From positions 3,075,164-3,139,163 of the forward strand of contig NZ_CP037452.1 in assembly GCF_007754425.1 (NCBI RefSeq): a stretch of DNA of 64,000 nt. The letters run 5' to 3'. Positions 26,847 through 36,862 of this stretch are shown piece by piece. The DNA comes from Gimesia fumaroli (GTDB lineage: Bacteria > Planctomycetota > Planctomycetia > Planctomycetales > Planctomycetaceae). A program made the translations under genes and the position numbers. Every line of letters begins with the position of its first letter. Position 1 is the stretch's first letter. The notes beneath the pieces are model-generated. The model did not search any database and had not been told where the DNA came from. It worked only from the letters and a program-made list of their open reading frames with translations.

Positions 26847-28697
26847 ATGTACGAAACAAACTTTGGGTTCAAGGATCGACCCTTCACCGTTTCACCCTCC
26901 TCTGCTTGTTTTTTTCAAGCTGCAGAGCATCAAAACGTGCTGGATGAGCTCCTGGTCAGTAATTCGAGTTTGAATGGAATTACGATTCTCACGGGAGAAG
27001 CGGGAACCGGGAAAACTGCCGTTTGCCAGCAATTAATTGCTCAACTGGATGATCAGTTTCAAATTCAGTTTGTCGAGCACTGTAACTTTCCGACTGTCAG
27101 GGCATTGTTGCAGACACTGCTGTACAGTTTGACGGATTGTTATGAAAAGGTCAGTGAGCAGGAACTGAGGCTCGCACTCTCAGCAGAAATCCGTTCATCG
27201 TTTCTGGCTCACGGGCAACCTCTGATGCTGATTGTGGATGAGGCGCATCTTTTACCCGTTTCCTTCCTGGAAGAGTTGCGGGTGCTTTCGGATATTTCAT
27301 TCGATGGCAAGCCGGCTTTGCAGTTGGTGCTCTGTGGTCAGCCGACCCTGGAAGAAACACTGATTCAGCCGGCGCTTTCGTCACTCAATCAACGAATCGG
27401 ATGCCAGGTCTATTTAGATCGGATGACGCGAAAAGAATCGGAAGAATATATTGCGTACCGGATTCAACGTGTGGCGACAGAAGAACGCGAGTATTTCACG
27501 GAAGACGCCATCAAATTCATCACGCATGTGAGCGACGGATTGCCACGGTGTTTGAATCAGATCTGCGATCATAGCCTGATGCTGGCGTATTTGCAGGACT
27601 TAGATGTGGTTGAAGAGGTGACGACACGCGAAGCATTTAAAGATTTGCAGCAACTTCCCCTGCACTGGAATGATCCCCTGCCCGCCCGCTCTCCTTTGGA
27701 AGAGCTTCGGGAAACGGAACCTGCTGAACAGTTGGAACAAATGCGGGATGAAGACGATGCCTTTGATTATGAAATTGATACTTCGATGGAAGATCAATTG
27801 AACGATCTGGTGGACTCATCCGCAAGCGAAACGGATTCTGCTACCGATGATTTCGACTGGGATTCGTCTGACTTACTCTCGCTCGGGGATGAGATTGAAG
27901 CCATCGAAATCGGCAGTGATTCTGAAGAAACACCGATTAGTGAGACCATCGAAAACGTGCCGGAGCCCGCGCCAGTGATGCCGTCACTGGCTGCTGCTGA
28001 AGCTTTGACAGAAGCGGCACTGAGTCCCGCAGCTGAATTTGAGCCGGTGGCTTCAGTAGAAACGGCCGATGGTTTTGTCGAGATTGTGGATCGTTATGCC
28101 GCCATTGATGCGGGCCTGGATCCGGCGACCCTGCCTCAGGAATCACACCAGAATACCGATGTGATGAGTTCGCCACTCCGATTACAGCCACCCCAGTTTC
28201 GTCCTACGGTACGACAGCCTGTTTCAACGCAGTCTGCTAAGCCAGTCCCATCAGCAGAGCGGGAAACGGTGGAAGCCAGTGCTGCAGCCAAGTCCACCTC
28301 GGTCAACTTTGACGAAAGTCAGCTGAAACGTCTGGAGCCAAATGTGTTCCAGGCTCTGGCGAAAGAAATCTCAGCGGACGAAGGTTCATTTGAAGAACTG
28401 TTGGCTGCTCAGGTTTACGAAGTCTGCTCCGAGACACGCAGAGGGCTTTTAAATGCACTGAATGAGATTCGTAATTATTCGGAATCTCTGGAAACAGAAG
28501 CATCGGAAGAGGAACCGGTCGCTTTTGATATGGTGGAACCGGAATATGAGTTGCCTGCGGGCAAATCGATCCGCTTAGACTCACAAACCGAGGAACCGGG
28601 AACGGAGAACTCAGGAACAGCCCATCTCAAAGGGCCCGTTTTCGGGAGATATAAAAATTTGTTTACTCGTTTACGTCGAAAGCAGGAATTGAGCTAG
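26847..28697 (+). CDS. ExeA/GspA-like AAA ATPase with long acidic C-terminus
   Basis: Residues 1-270 form an ExeA-type ATPase: start MYETNFGFKDRPF, Walker A GEAGTGKT, Walker B LMLIVDEAHLLP, sensor LQLVLCGQPTLEE, and the arginine-rich EYIAYRIQRV. Such ATPases assist type II secretion or surface-fibre machinery and DNA-linked processes. The remaining 350 residues are acidic and Pro/Ala-rich with low-complexity stretches, ending in a short basic patch (YKNLFTRLRRKQ). The start is the ATG of MYETNFG; a TTG two codons earlier is less likely. No secretion genes are adjacent. Confidence 0.83.
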   Translation: MYETNFGFKDRPFTVSPSSACFFQAAEHQNVLDELLVSNSSLNGITILTGEAGTGKTAVCQQLIAQLDDQFQIQFVEHCNFPTVRALLQTLLYSLTDCYEKVSEQELRLALSAEIRSSFLAHGQPLMLIVDEAHLLPVSFLEELRVLSDISFDGKPALQLVLCGQPTLEETLIQPALSSLNQRIGCQVYLDRMTRKESEEYIAYRIQRVATEEREYFTEDAIKFITHVSDGLPRCLNQICDHSLMLAYLQDLDVVEEVTTREAFKDLQQLPLHWNDPLPARSPLEELRETEPAEQLEQMRDEDDAFDYEIDTSMEDQLNDLVDSSASETDSATDDFDWDSSDLLSLGDEIEAIEIGSDSEETPISETIENVPEPAPVMPSLAAAEALTEAALSPAAEFEPVASVETADGFVEIVDRYAAIDAGLDPATLPQESHQNTDVMSSPLRLQPPQFRPTVRQPVSTQSAKPVPSAERETVEASAAAKSTSVNFDESQLKRLEPNVFQALAKEISADEGSFEELLAAQVYEVCSETRRGLLNALNEIRNYSESLETEASEEEPVAFDMVEPEYELPAGKSIRLDSQTEEPGTENSGTAHLKGPVFGRYKNLFTRLRRKQELS

Positions 28698-29069
28698 TGT
28701 TTTGTCAAGCTGGAAATTGAGGGTGGGAAGAATTGAAAAATGACACTCCACTAGTCTATGTCGCATTTTGCGAAAGCGTTTTCAAGGTCATTCAGGCCGC
28801 GTGACACGCGATGGCGCAAGGGAACGCGACCTGGGACCCAAGAACATTACAACAGGCGTTGATTTCCTAAGCATTACAATTGCTACCAGCCTATCAACTG
28901 GTGGGTCTGTTCTGACCGTTCGCCATATTTTCAGCATGATCGACTCAAGTGTGATGCCAGTGGTGGTATCTCTGCGCACAACACCCATCTAGCGAATTTT
29001 TGATTTTCTGTTAAAGAATTTCGCCCGATACGCTTAATTACACAGCGTACTATTCGAGGCGAGGTTCAA
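28698..29069. other. Intergenic region with a possible structured, non-coding segment
   Basis: No convincing protein gene. From about 28790 to 28990 the GC content rises and hairpins can be drawn, for example CTACCAG-CCTATCAA-CTGGTGG near 28890. On the minus strand this hairpin reads GTTGATAGGCTGG, a phrase I know from the 3'-terminal part of bacterial 23S rRNA. The surrounding bases do not clearly follow 23S. It may be an RNA gene, a decayed repeat or chance. Confidence 0.35.
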
Positions 29070-30446
29070 ATGCATCAAGATAAAAAAGTCGGTTTAGCAC
29101 TAGCGTTATTAGTAATAGGGTTTGTGGGAGCATTCTGTCTCAGGCAAAATCAGAATACGACAGTCGAGATTCCCGAGTTGAACGACCCGCATTATCTGGA
29201 TGAACAGATTGCCGACAAGGATCGCACGCCTTATTTCGGCACAAAAGGTAAAGAGGGGCTGAATACCCAACTGGGAAATGAACAGACTCTGACCGGAATG
29301 ACAGACGAGCAAAAGCCTGCTGGTTCGAATGTTGCTGTGCCCACGATTTCTCATTCCACGCCTGTTTCCCGGACGGACCCCAAAGCATCGAAAGCAGAAC
29401 GTTGGGGAGAAATGCCTGATTTTCTCAAAGAGATCGATTTACCTGAGGAGCAGTTTACAAGTGCAGAACTGAGTGACTCAGTCTTTGAACCGAACCCAAC
29501 ACAACCGGAAGCTGAGCCGGCTTCTCAAGGAACGACGCTCCGTCCGATTCAGTCTGAGACGGAGTCGATCAAGCCAGCGCATAATAACGCCTGGGATGTC
29601 AATCCGGCGCAGCAACGAAGAGAGCCCCCCCGGCCTGCTGATTCCAGACAGGCGCCGCAAATTCGAATTCATACCGTCAAATCTGGTGAGACCTTATCTG
29701 AAATCTCAATTCGTTATCTGGGAACCAGCCGTCGGTATAAAGAGATTTTTAATCTGAATCGTGATCGATTACGAAGCCCCAATGATATTCGTGAGGGAAT
29801 GCAGTTGCGGATTCCCGTACAACAGCCGGCGGGAGCGACTCCCCAGTCAGCGAACAGTCAATCTTCTACAGCAACCTCTGCCCGTTCCGGTAAACGGACG
29901 ATCGGACAAATGGTCTCTCAACCAACATTGAAAAAGGGTTCTTCCACCGTTCAATTTGAAGGCTTGATTGAATCACTGTCGAATGCCCCAGACCAGAGTT
30001 CGCTCAAGGATCTGGATCAGCAGCAGACAATGCAGCAACTGCAGAAGACGCTGAAATCCGGCACTCTGACAGACGGAAAAAATGGGACCAACGCCATTCC
30101 CAAAAACTACCGTAAGTTCATTCCGGTTCCACGATCGCCGCTGACTCCCCAGGCTGGCTCTCAAGCCAGAACTCAAGGAGCCGGAAAGTCGCTCTCGCAG
30201 GTTCAGCCTGAGAATGTCGATGAGATTGTCGACGAACTGTTTGATAAGCTTTCCGATTCGCCACAGCAGTCCAACAAAACGGCGAAATTGAAAACCTATA
30301 CGATTAAAAAAGGCGACACGCTCGAATCGATCGCCGTACGCATTTATGGAAAGCGGTCAGCAGCATTCAAGATCTATCAGAAGAATCGTGACCTGTTGAA
30401 GAGTGCACACTATATTCGGCCAGGAATGAAACTCGAATTGCCTTAG
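29070..30446 (+). CDS. Membrane-anchored double-LysM protein
   Basis: An N-terminal transmembrane anchor (VGLALALLVIGFVGAFCL) is followed by a long Pro/Gln/Thr-rich linker and two LysM domains. The first is near residues 196-250 (HTVKSGETLSEISIRYLG ... REGMQLRIP). The second is at the very C-terminus (YTIKKGDTLESIAVRIYG ... RPGMKLELP). LysM modules bind N-acetylglucosamine polymers such as peptidoglycan, so this protein probably links the membrane to the cell wall. No hydrolase domain is present. The ribosome site GAGGCGAGG precedes the ATG. Confidence 0.85.
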   Translation: MHQDKKVGLALALLVIGFVGAFCLRQNQNTTVEIPELNDPHYLDEQIADKDRTPYFGTKGKEGLNTQLGNEQTLTGMTDEQKPAGSNVAVPTISHSTPVSRTDPKASKAERWGEMPDFLKEIDLPEEQFTSAELSDSVFEPNPTQPEAEPASQGTTLRPIQSETESIKPAHNNAWDVNPAQQRREPPRPADSRQAPQIRIHTVKSGETLSEISIRYLGTSRRYKEIFNLNRDRLRSPNDIREGMQLRIPVQQPAGATPQSANSQSSTATSARSGKRTIGQMVSQPTLKKGSSTVQFEGLIESLSNAPDQSSLKDLDQQQTMQQLQKTLKSGTLTDGKNGTNAIPKNYRKFIPVPRSPLTPQAGSQARTQGAGKSLSQVQPENVDEIVDELFDKLSDSPQQSNKTAKLKTYTIKKGDTLESIAVRIYGKRSAAFKIYQKNRDLLKSAHYIRPGMKLELP

Positions 30447-30487
30447 ACGGAATTCTGGTGGCTTTGCGTGTGCTCAAGCGAACCTAT

Positions 30488-31297
30488 CTAGTTCAACGGT
30501 AGCGAGAGTCCGTCAAATGCCAGTTCGATATGGTCCGGCAAGCTGGCGTTGATTTCTTCATGTTCCAGTGAATGCGAAATGTGCGTGAAATACGCTCGCT
30601 TCGGTTTGACGCGTTCTACGACTTCCAGGCTCTGTTCCAGATTAAAATGCGTGGGATGCGGTTTTATCCGCAGCGCGTCGATGATCAGGTAATCGAGACC
30701 TTCCAGATGCTGCCAGCTTTCAGGAGGAATCTCGCTGACATCGGTGCAAAACGCGATATTGTTGATGCGGTATCCCAAAATAGGAAGCGTGCCGTGCATC
30801 AGTCGAATGGGTTGAATTCGCAGTCCGAGTAATTCAAATGCTTCCAGATTCACCCTGCTAAAGTCAAGCCGCGGACGTGCCATGTGATGCTGGTTATGTT
30901 TGGGATCTTCAAATGCGTAGTTAAATGAGCGGCGGATTTGTTCTTCGACAATTTCCTCGCAGTGCAGCATGATCGGTTTTTCTAATCGATAGCCGCTGAT
31001 CCGTACATCGTCCAGGCCAAAGATATGGTCTGCATGACTATGAGTATAAAGCACAGCGTGCACCCAGGGGATGTGTTCCCGCAGCAACTGAAGTCGGAGT
31101 TCAGGGGGCGTGTCGATTAAGAACCCCCCTTCAGGAGCGCCGACATAGACCGAAGTGCGGCCACGCTGATTTTTGGGGTTGGGAGAGGTGCAGACGTCAC
31201 AATCGCATCCGATGATCGGTATGCCGACGCTGGTTCCGGTTCCCAGTGTGATAAATTCACCGGACCGTTGTGAGAATAGATTCGATTCCTGTTGCAT
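30488..31297 (-). CDS. PhnP-like MBL-fold hydrolase
   Basis: Metallo-beta-lactamase fold with the metal motif THSHADH, the downstream HCEE and FCTDVSEIP segments and FTHISHSLEH near the end. The N-terminal phrase GTGTSVGIPIIGCDCDVC, with clustered cysteines, matches PhnP and its relatives, which cleave cyclic phosphodiesters and carry an extra zinc site. No phn cluster is present, so a phosphonate role is not supported. It could act on other cyclic phosphates. Confidence 0.82.
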   Translation of the reverse strand: MQQESNLFSQRSGEFITLGTGTSVGIPIIGCDCDVCTSPNPKNQRGRTSVYVGAPEGGFLIDTPPELRLQLLREHIPWVHAVLYTHSHADHIFGLDDVRISGYRLEKPIMLHCEEIVEEQIRRSFNYAFEDPKHNQHHMARPRLDFSRVNLEAFELLGLRIQPIRLMHGTLPILGYRINNIAFCTDVSEIPPESWQHLEGLDYLIIDALRIKPHPTHFNLEQSLEVVERVKPKRAYFTHISHSLEHEEINASLPDHIELAFDGLSLPLN

Positions 31298-31328
31298 TAC
31301 TCTTAGATCACTTTTGAAGTGGCGCAGA

Positions 31329-32642
31329 TCAGCTCACACCACAATATTCACTCACGCCATCTGCGGTCACAACAAGTAATTGATCTGTCAGCGGGTGGTC
31401 CATGGTTAAATAGTCACTGGCGATATTGTGCTGGATTTTTTCGATCACATGGGACTCACTTAAACTGATGGCAAGCAGAAAATCGCGGTTCGGAACTCCG
31501 GCCAGAAATTCGCTTCCCAGAAATCTGCGGGCCTGCTGATGGAAAGAAGGGCTCAGAACCTGCGACGCGTTATAGGCGTCCGGCCTGCTCTGAATAATCA
31601 TATTCGGGCCCTCTTCCTTCGACATGCAGATCAACTCAATTTGATTGTGATCAAAATAGCGGTCCAGATTATCCAGTGCAATCTGATGGAGCTGTTCTTG
31701 ATCGATGTTCCATTTTCTGAGCAGCTTCTCATGAATATACCAATATGCGTTCGATTCGTCGACCACATACAGGATCGCCAAATTGGCAATCCAGGGTTGC
31801 CCTATAAAGTTGGGAAAATTATTTTCCCACGACTCGCGTGATAACAGAATCGGCATGATGCGGTCTTGAATCTGCGATAATTCCGGCTCCGTCTGGGCAT
31901 CACCCCATTCATTAATCTGCAAGATGGTGACCAGCGCTGTCGTGATCTGTTTCTGAAAGTTGTCGGGTGTTGTCAGATAGGCCCGGTAAAAATTGGTCAG
32001 GTTCATCTCAGATTCACCAAATTTTAACCGAAATCCGGGGAGAATCTGCGACGTAATCAAGGGGAATTTCTGCTGCGCCAGTTCCAGCACTTCATCTGCA
32101 AACAGATCTGGTGGATTCGCCGGATTCAGCGAGAGCTGGATCGAGTGCAGAATGAGCTGGACGGCTTCAAAATAATCCTCATGCTGTTCGGGATCATAGA
32201 AAAAAGTCACGACCATCTGGATGGATCGTTCTTTGATCAACCACAAGTTCCAATAGTGCCAGTTTTGGGGGAAACCGGGGAGAGATGCAAGTAACGCTTT
32301 CCACCAGGACCTGTTTTTTTGAATGACGGCTTCCCCTGAATAGCCAATCGATTCATGTTCAATGGCAAGAGGGCCGCGGCTCTGAATATTGCGATGTTTG
32401 ACAAACAACTGGTCAAAATCGACTTCCAGATTCGACTCGGAATTGAATTGTGGCAGCTCTGATTTCCAGTGGCAGCTGATCGTGAGCGTGGCATTTCCAT
32501 CAGGGGGGCTAAGCTGAAGAATCCCCTCTTTTTCATCCTTGATCCAATTCGATGGATAGGAGAGTGAATACCAATTCGCTGGCCCGGTGTAGTTGGCCCA
32601 TTGATCAAAATGCAATTCAGACAAAAAAATCACCATCAGCAC
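31329..32642 (-). CDS. DUF1444-containing protein with N-terminal PsbP/DUF1795-like region
   Basis: The C-terminal half (about 175-437) resembles the DUF1444/YtpQ family: LAILYVVDESNAYWYIHEKLLRKW, EQLHQIALDNLDRYF, FLGSEFLAGVPNRDFLLAIS and a closing MDHPLTDQLLVV. The N-terminal half (YSLSYPSNWIKDEKEGILQLSPPDG) looks like the fold of DUF1795/PsbP proteins. The combination suggests a cytoplasmic or envelope accessory protein of unknown job. The start at MLMVIF is not backed by a clear ribosome site and could be a few codons later. Confidence 0.65.
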   Translation of the reverse strand: MLMVIFLSELHFDQWANYTGPANWYSLSYPSNWIKDEKEGILQLSPPDGNATLTISCHWKSELPQFNSESNLEVDFDQLFVKHRNIQSRGPLAIEHESIGYSGEAVIQKNRSWWKALLASLPGFPQNWHYWNLWLIKERSIQMVVTFFYDPEQHEDYFEAVQLILHSIQLSLNPANPPDLFADEVLELAQQKFPLITSQILPGFRLKFGESEMNLTNFYRAYLTTPDNFQKQITTALVTILQINEWGDAQTEPELSQIQDRIMPILLSRESWENNFPNFIGQPWIANLAILYVVDESNAYWYIHEKLLRKWNIDQEQLHQIALDNLDRYFDHNQIELICMSKEEGPNMIIQSRPDAYNASQVLSPSFHQQARRFLGSEFLAGVPNRDFLLAISLSESHVIEKIQHNIASDYLTMDHPLTDQLLVVTADGVSEYCGVS

Positions 32643-33217
32643 AAGAAATGATTCTGATTGATGAATCAGCGGAGATTAGATAGAGGCCCACTTCTCGCTG
32701 ATTCGCAAGGTGTCTTCCAGAGACTCCATAGTAGACGATTTACAGAAACAACTCTATCGGAAAATCTGAGATACTTTTTGCGCCAACCTGCTGTCTAACT
32801 AAGCAGCAAAATGCCCTCCAGCAGGGCAGATCACGAAAAATTAAGACAGGATCGATTCTCGAAAATATTTAATTGAGATTGTAAGTTCTTGTATTACAGT
32901 GTCTTACAAAAAACTTTCCAAGAACGGGCATTCGCTGGTACGACGTTTGCTTTAGAAACAATTCCAGATGAGAACTGAAAGAAATGTTCTTTATCTTACT
33001 TGAACTTCACCAAAGGATACGCTGCTGGGGAGTATAGCCGAACTTTCCCTTGTCGGGACTGTTTGGGCGAGCGCCTATACACTCAGCGGCGTCCTTTTTT
33101 TTATATCTTGAGCGTTTGAAGCTGAAGATTGAGCACCATCATAAATTGGTGCGTCAGCAATTTCCAGTCTTTTCTATTGAGAAATTTATTCCTCGCTTTT
33201 ACTCTCTTGACACCCGT
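32643..33217. other. Intergenic region rich in RNA-like structure
   Basis: No protein gene seen. Hairpins are frequent: GCCCT-CCAGC-AGGGC at 32812-32826, a GTTCTTG...CAAGAAC pair around 32886-32928, and the strong hairpin with U-tract at 33015-33102 listed separately. The region lies between the start of the DUF1444 gene and the end of glgB, both minus strand, so a plus-strand transcript here would be independent. Confidence 0.5.
33015..33102 (+). ncRNA. Candidate small RNA or strong intrinsic terminator
   Basis: The segment folds into one long imperfect hairpin followed by eight T. Outer arm 33015-33029 pairs with 33082-33094 (GGA, CGC, GCTG against CAGC, GCG, TCC, with a TA bulge and two G-U pairs). 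GTATAG (33032-33037) pairs with CTATAC (33075-33080), CCGAAC (33038-33043) with GTTTGG (33061-33066), and TCCC with GGGA at the tip. So much nested pairing is unlikely by chance. The T-run directly after the stem marks the plus strand. I do not recognise a known RNA family (not SRP, tmRNA or RNase P). Confidence 0.6.
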
Positions 33218-35236
33218 TTAGGTGGGACTCTCTTTTTTCTTCTGATCCAGCTGCTTATTGGTGGTAACCGGCTTCATGATCAGTAGGCCCAATGGCGGCA
33301 GGTTCAGAGTGATACTATGATCCAGGCCATGGCTGTTGATCTTTTCGCTGTAGACCCCCCCTGCATTTCCGATGTTCGAACCGCCGTAGATCTCCGCGTC
33401 ACTATTGATAATTTCGTTGTAGAATCCGGCTTTGGGAACGCCAATCCGATAGCCATCCCGCGGAACAGGGGTGAAATTCGCGATCACAATCACATTCTCT
33501 TCGCTTTCCGCGGAAATTCTCTGGAATGCGAATACACTGTTTTTGGAATCGTCGCATTGGATCCAGGAAAAACCGGACGAGTTGAAATCGGTTTCGAACA
33601 GCGATTTTTCAGAGCGGTATAGATAGTTCAAGTCACCAATCAAACGCCGGATTCCGTCATGGTGATCGTGGCCAATCAGTTTCCAGTCGAGTTCATTGTC
33701 ATGATCCCATTCGTGCCATTGCGCTAACTCGCCTCCCATGAACAGCAGTTTTTTGCCAGGCATGGTGTATTGGTAACCATACAGCAGTCGCAGATTCGCA
33801 AACTGCTGCCATAGATCACCGGGCATTTGCGAGAGTAACGAACGTTTGCCGTGCACGACTTCATCGTGGGATAAAGGCAGCACAAAATTTTCAGTAAAGG
33901 CATAGATCATTCTGAAAGAGAGCTCACCCTGATGATGCGAGCGGTAAATCGGATCGAAATGCATATACCGGAGGGTATCGTTCATCCAGCCCATATCCCA
34001 TTTCATATTGAACCCCAGGCCGCCGTTATAAACCGGGTGCGAAACGCCGCCCCAGGAAGTGGATTCTTCCGCAATCGTCAGGATTCCGGGGTATTCTCCG
34101 TGCAGGCTGGTATTGGCGTCTTTCAGGAACTGGATCGCTTCCAGATTTTCCCGTCCCCCGCTGGAGTTCGGTACCCATTCCCCTTCCTGGCGTGAATAGT
34201 CCAGGTAGAGCATCGAGGCAACGGCATCGACTCTCAATCCGTCAAAGTGGTATTTATCAATCCAGAAATGGGCACTGGAGAGCAGGAAGTCGCGGATTTC
34301 ATTCCGGCCGTAATTGAAGATGTACGTACCCCAGTCCGGGTGAAATCCTTTGCGTGGATCTTCATGCTCGTACAGGCAGGTCCCATCAAAGCGACCCAGG
34401 GAGTGACCGTCGGTAGGGAAATGGCCGGGAACCCAGTCGAACAGGACGCCGATGTCGGCCTGGTGACAGTAATCGACGAAATACATCAGGTCATGTGGAG
34501 TTCCAAAGCGACTGGTGGGGGAAAAGTAACCAGTCGTCTGATAACCCCAGGAACCATCAAAGGGATGCTCTGTGATCGGCATCAATTGAATATGCGTGTA
34601 ACCCATCTGTTTCACATATTCGACGAGCTGTTTTGCTAACTCGCGATAGGTAAAGAACTGGCGTCCGTCTTTAGGACGTTTCCAGGAGCCGAGGTGCACT
34701 TCATAGATCGAGATCGGCTGGTCGTGCCAGTTGACTTCTTTGCGCTTGTCGATCCATTGCGTATCTTGCCAGGGGAAATTTTCGAGATTGTAAACGATAG
34801 ATGCCGTTTTGGGACGCAGTTCTGAGTAGAACGCGTAGGGATCACTTTTCTCGAAAAACTCACCGTTTTGCCCCCGCAGACTGAACTTGTAGGCGTCTCC
34901 GTCAGAGATTTCCGGAAAAAATCCGGACCAGACACCCGCATCACTGGAATTGAGATAGTTTTCCCCGTGCTTCCAGTGATTCTTGTCACAAATCACACAT
35001 ACTTCTTGTGCATTGGGAGCCCAGACGGCAAATCGAGTTCCTTTGATCCCATTGACTTCGTCAGGGTGTGCGCCCATTGAATTATACATAGTACAGTGCA
35101 TTCCAGTCTTAAGTGCATGAAGTTCTGCAGGTGTAAATAAAGGTCGTCTGGCTTGGGGCTTGCTATGCCGCCGCTTGACGCGCCAGGGGGCCACCGATCG
35201 GTTCTGATTTGTTTCAAAGTGAGAGGATTGACCCAT
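33218..35236 (-). CDS. glgB: 1,4-alpha-glucan branching enzyme
   Basis: Makes alpha-1,6 branches in glycogen. The protein has a CBM48 domain ([17 protein letters not shown], about residues 65-150) and a GH13 barrel with [39 protein letters not shown] (nucleophile Asp), [12 protein letters not shown] (acid Glu) and [14 protein letters not shown]-terminal beta domain follows. The extra N1 domain of long GlgBs is absent; instead there is a short basic, Arg-rich leader. No other glg gene is in the window. The last residues ([12 protein letters not shown]) are a charged tail. Confidence 0.93.
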   Translation of the reverse strand: MGQSSHFETNQNRSVAPWRVKRRHSKPQARRPLFTPAELHALKTGMHCTMYNSMGAHPDEVNGIKGTRFAVWAPNAQEVCVICDKNHWKHGENYLNSSDAGVWSGFFPEISDGDAYKFSLRGQNGEFFEKSDPYAFYSELRPKTASIVYNLENFPWQDTQWIDKRKEVNWHDQPISIYEVHLGSWKRPKDGRQFFTYRELAKQLVEYVKQMGYTHIQLMPITEHPFDGSWGYQTTGYFSPTSRFGTPHDLMYFVDYCHQADIGVLFDWVPGHFPTDGHSLGRFDGTCLYEHEDPRKGFHPDWGTYIFNYGRNEIRDFLLSSAHFWIDKYHFDGLRVDAVASMLYLDYSRQEGEWVPNSSGGRENLEAIQFLKDANTSLHGEYPGILTIAEESTSWGGVSHPVYNGGLGFNMKWDMGWMNDTLRYMHFDPIYRSHHQGELSFRMIYAFTENFVLPLSHDEVVHGKRSLLSQMPGDLWQQFANLRLLYGYQYTMPGKKLLFMGGELAQWHEWDHDNELDWKLIGHDHHDGIRRLIGDLNYLYRSEKSLFETDFNSSGFSWIQCDDSKNSVFAFQRISAESEENVIVIANFTPVPRDGYRIGVPKAGFYNEIINSDAEIYGGSNIGNAGGVYSEKINSHGLDHSITLNLPPLGLLIMKPVTTNKQLDQKKKESPT

Positions 35237-35631
35237 CGGAGCTTATATTTCACCGTCAATTTATTTGATTCCAAATCAGATTTAACAAAACCATGTCAGT
35301 CAGGAAGTTGTCCTGCCGGGGTTAAATCATTTCGGAAACACAACGCGCAACCTGAATTCGAGCTACAGGCTGGCAAACCATTATAATCAGTAAGTCTAGT
35401 ATAACTAAATTTCGACCAGATTGTTACCCATCCTTAATCCGCTTTTTCCGCTACGCGCAGTTCATTCCGCCTGGCCCCGTTTTGGGGGAACCAGAAGAGT
35501 TGTTTGTTAATCTGTTCTGGTTATGGTGAATTTCCTGGTTGGGCAATCAGCGGCGATCAAGAGGAATAAAGCACTCAGAAAGGCCGCAACATGGTCGAAA
35601 ATCCGAATTCGGTTCACCTTTACTCAAGTGA
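35237..35631. other. Intergenic region, nothing recognised
   Basis: Divergent upstream region between glgB (minus) and the gluzincin-like gene (plus). It contains GGCCCCGTTTTGGGGG near 35474, a weak hairpin. No gene is supported. Confidence 0.4.
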
Positions 35632-36708
35632 TTGTGTCTACCGCAAACTATAATAGAAGGTCGTTACTATCTGTATAACACTTCATCTCTTTCGAACTCC
35701 AGCCTGAGAGATCTGGCTGGTTCAGTTCAGGGGTTGCTTTTGTCTATTCACCGCCATGCACTGTTAATCGCAGGACCATTCGTTCTGATGGCAGGCTTTT
35801 ACTTTCTGATCTTTTCGGGGACTCAGGAAGGACGTGCCTCATCGAATGCGGTCCGTCTCAGCGCACCGGAAACATTCCAGTCAGCACCCGAGATTAAATT
35901 GCTGCAGCCGTCATCACGTCTGCTGGCAGAGTGTGAAACACAGGCCAAACAGATTCAGCAACGCATTTCGATCCCTACGAATCTGCTGGTCAGAGCGCCG
36001 TATATTCTAATCGGGGATTATGAAACAAAGACGCTGGATGCCCTGCACCGCAAAGCGATTCAGCCGACCGAGTATGCACTTAACGTTTCCTACTTTGATT
36101 TACAGCCGGACCGTCCGATTACCATTATTGCGCTCTCCAGTCAGGAGCGCTACCAGCAGGTCGCTTACGATCTCGATCAGAGGAAAACCGGCTCTTATTA
36201 CGGCTATTTCCAGTCTGATGAAATGCGAATCGTCCTCAACCTGACAACGGGAAGCGGAACTCTGGGGCATGAACTCACCCACGCGCTGGCTCAGATCGAT
36301 TATCCTGACATGCCGGAATGGTTTGACGAAGGGCTGGCCTCTTTGCACGAACAGTGTGAATTTTCGGACGAAGGCAATCAGCTGGTGGGGATTTCCAACT
36401 GGCGTGTTCAGATCTTATTGTCGGCGTTGGATCGGAATCAGCTACCCGATTTAAAATCGATGGTGCAACAGATCCGCATCAATACTGATCGGGAAGCGTT
36501 GACCTATGCTTATGCCCGTTACTTCTGTCTGTATCTGCAACAGAAGCGGTTGCTCTCTCCCTTTTATCGAAAATTGCGGACGAACAGAGAATTCGACGAA
36601 ACCGGGCAGCGGACCTTGCAGCAGTTATTGAATGTGCATGATCTTTCTGAAGTCGATGCCGATTTTCAACAGTGGTTAACCAGTTTTCGCGTCAAACCGA
36701 AACAGTAA
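35632..36708 (+). CDS. Membrane-anchored gluzincin-like metallopeptidase
   Basis: One transmembrane anchor (LLIAGPFVLMAGFYFLIFSG, about residues 44-63) precedes an extracytoplasmic domain. HELTHALAQIDYPDMPEWFDEGLAS contains the zinc motif HExxH and, after it, the WFDEG glutamate typical of gluzincins (peptidase MA / DUF1570-like). Catalytic residues look intact. The start is uncertain: this frame opens with TTG, and the first ATG lies inside the anchor, so another TTG/GTG in between may be used. Target unknown. Confidence 0.7.
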   Translation: MCLPQTIIEGRYYLYNTSSLSNSSLRDLAGSVQGLLLSIHRHALLIAGPFVLMAGFYFLIFSGTQEGRASSNAVRLSAPETFQSAPEIKLLQPSSRLLAECETQAKQIQQRISIPTNLLVRAPYILIGDYETKTLDALHRKAIQPTEYALNVSYFDLQPDRPITIIALSSQERYQQVAYDLDQRKTGSYYGYFQSDEMRIVLNLTTGSGTLGHELTHALAQIDYPDMPEWFDEGLASLHEQCEFSDEGNQLVGISNWRVQILLSALDRNQLPDLKSMVQQIRINTDREALTYAYARYFCLYLQQKRLLSPFYRKLRTNREFDETGQRTLQQLLNVHDLSEVDADFQQWLTSFRVKPKQ

Positions 36709-36862
36709 ACGCACCGGCTCAATCTGACTGCCTGCGTTCCACGACGAAAACAGGGTTCTCTGAAAGAAAGCCGCTTTCAAGCATTCTCTGCGATTCTGCC
36801 GCCTCCTATAATTGCATTACATAGCTCTCTCGCTTCTTTTTTCCGAATGGTGATATTTCTCG

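Noticed and set aside
28768..28992. Open frames on both strands between the ExeA-like and LysM genes as proteins
   Set aside because: Neither has a ribosome site or protein-like pattern; the two frames are mirror readings of the same GC-richer block.
33015..33102. SRP, RNase P or tmRNA identity for the hairpin RNA
   Set aside because: The signature loops and sequences of these RNAs are missing.
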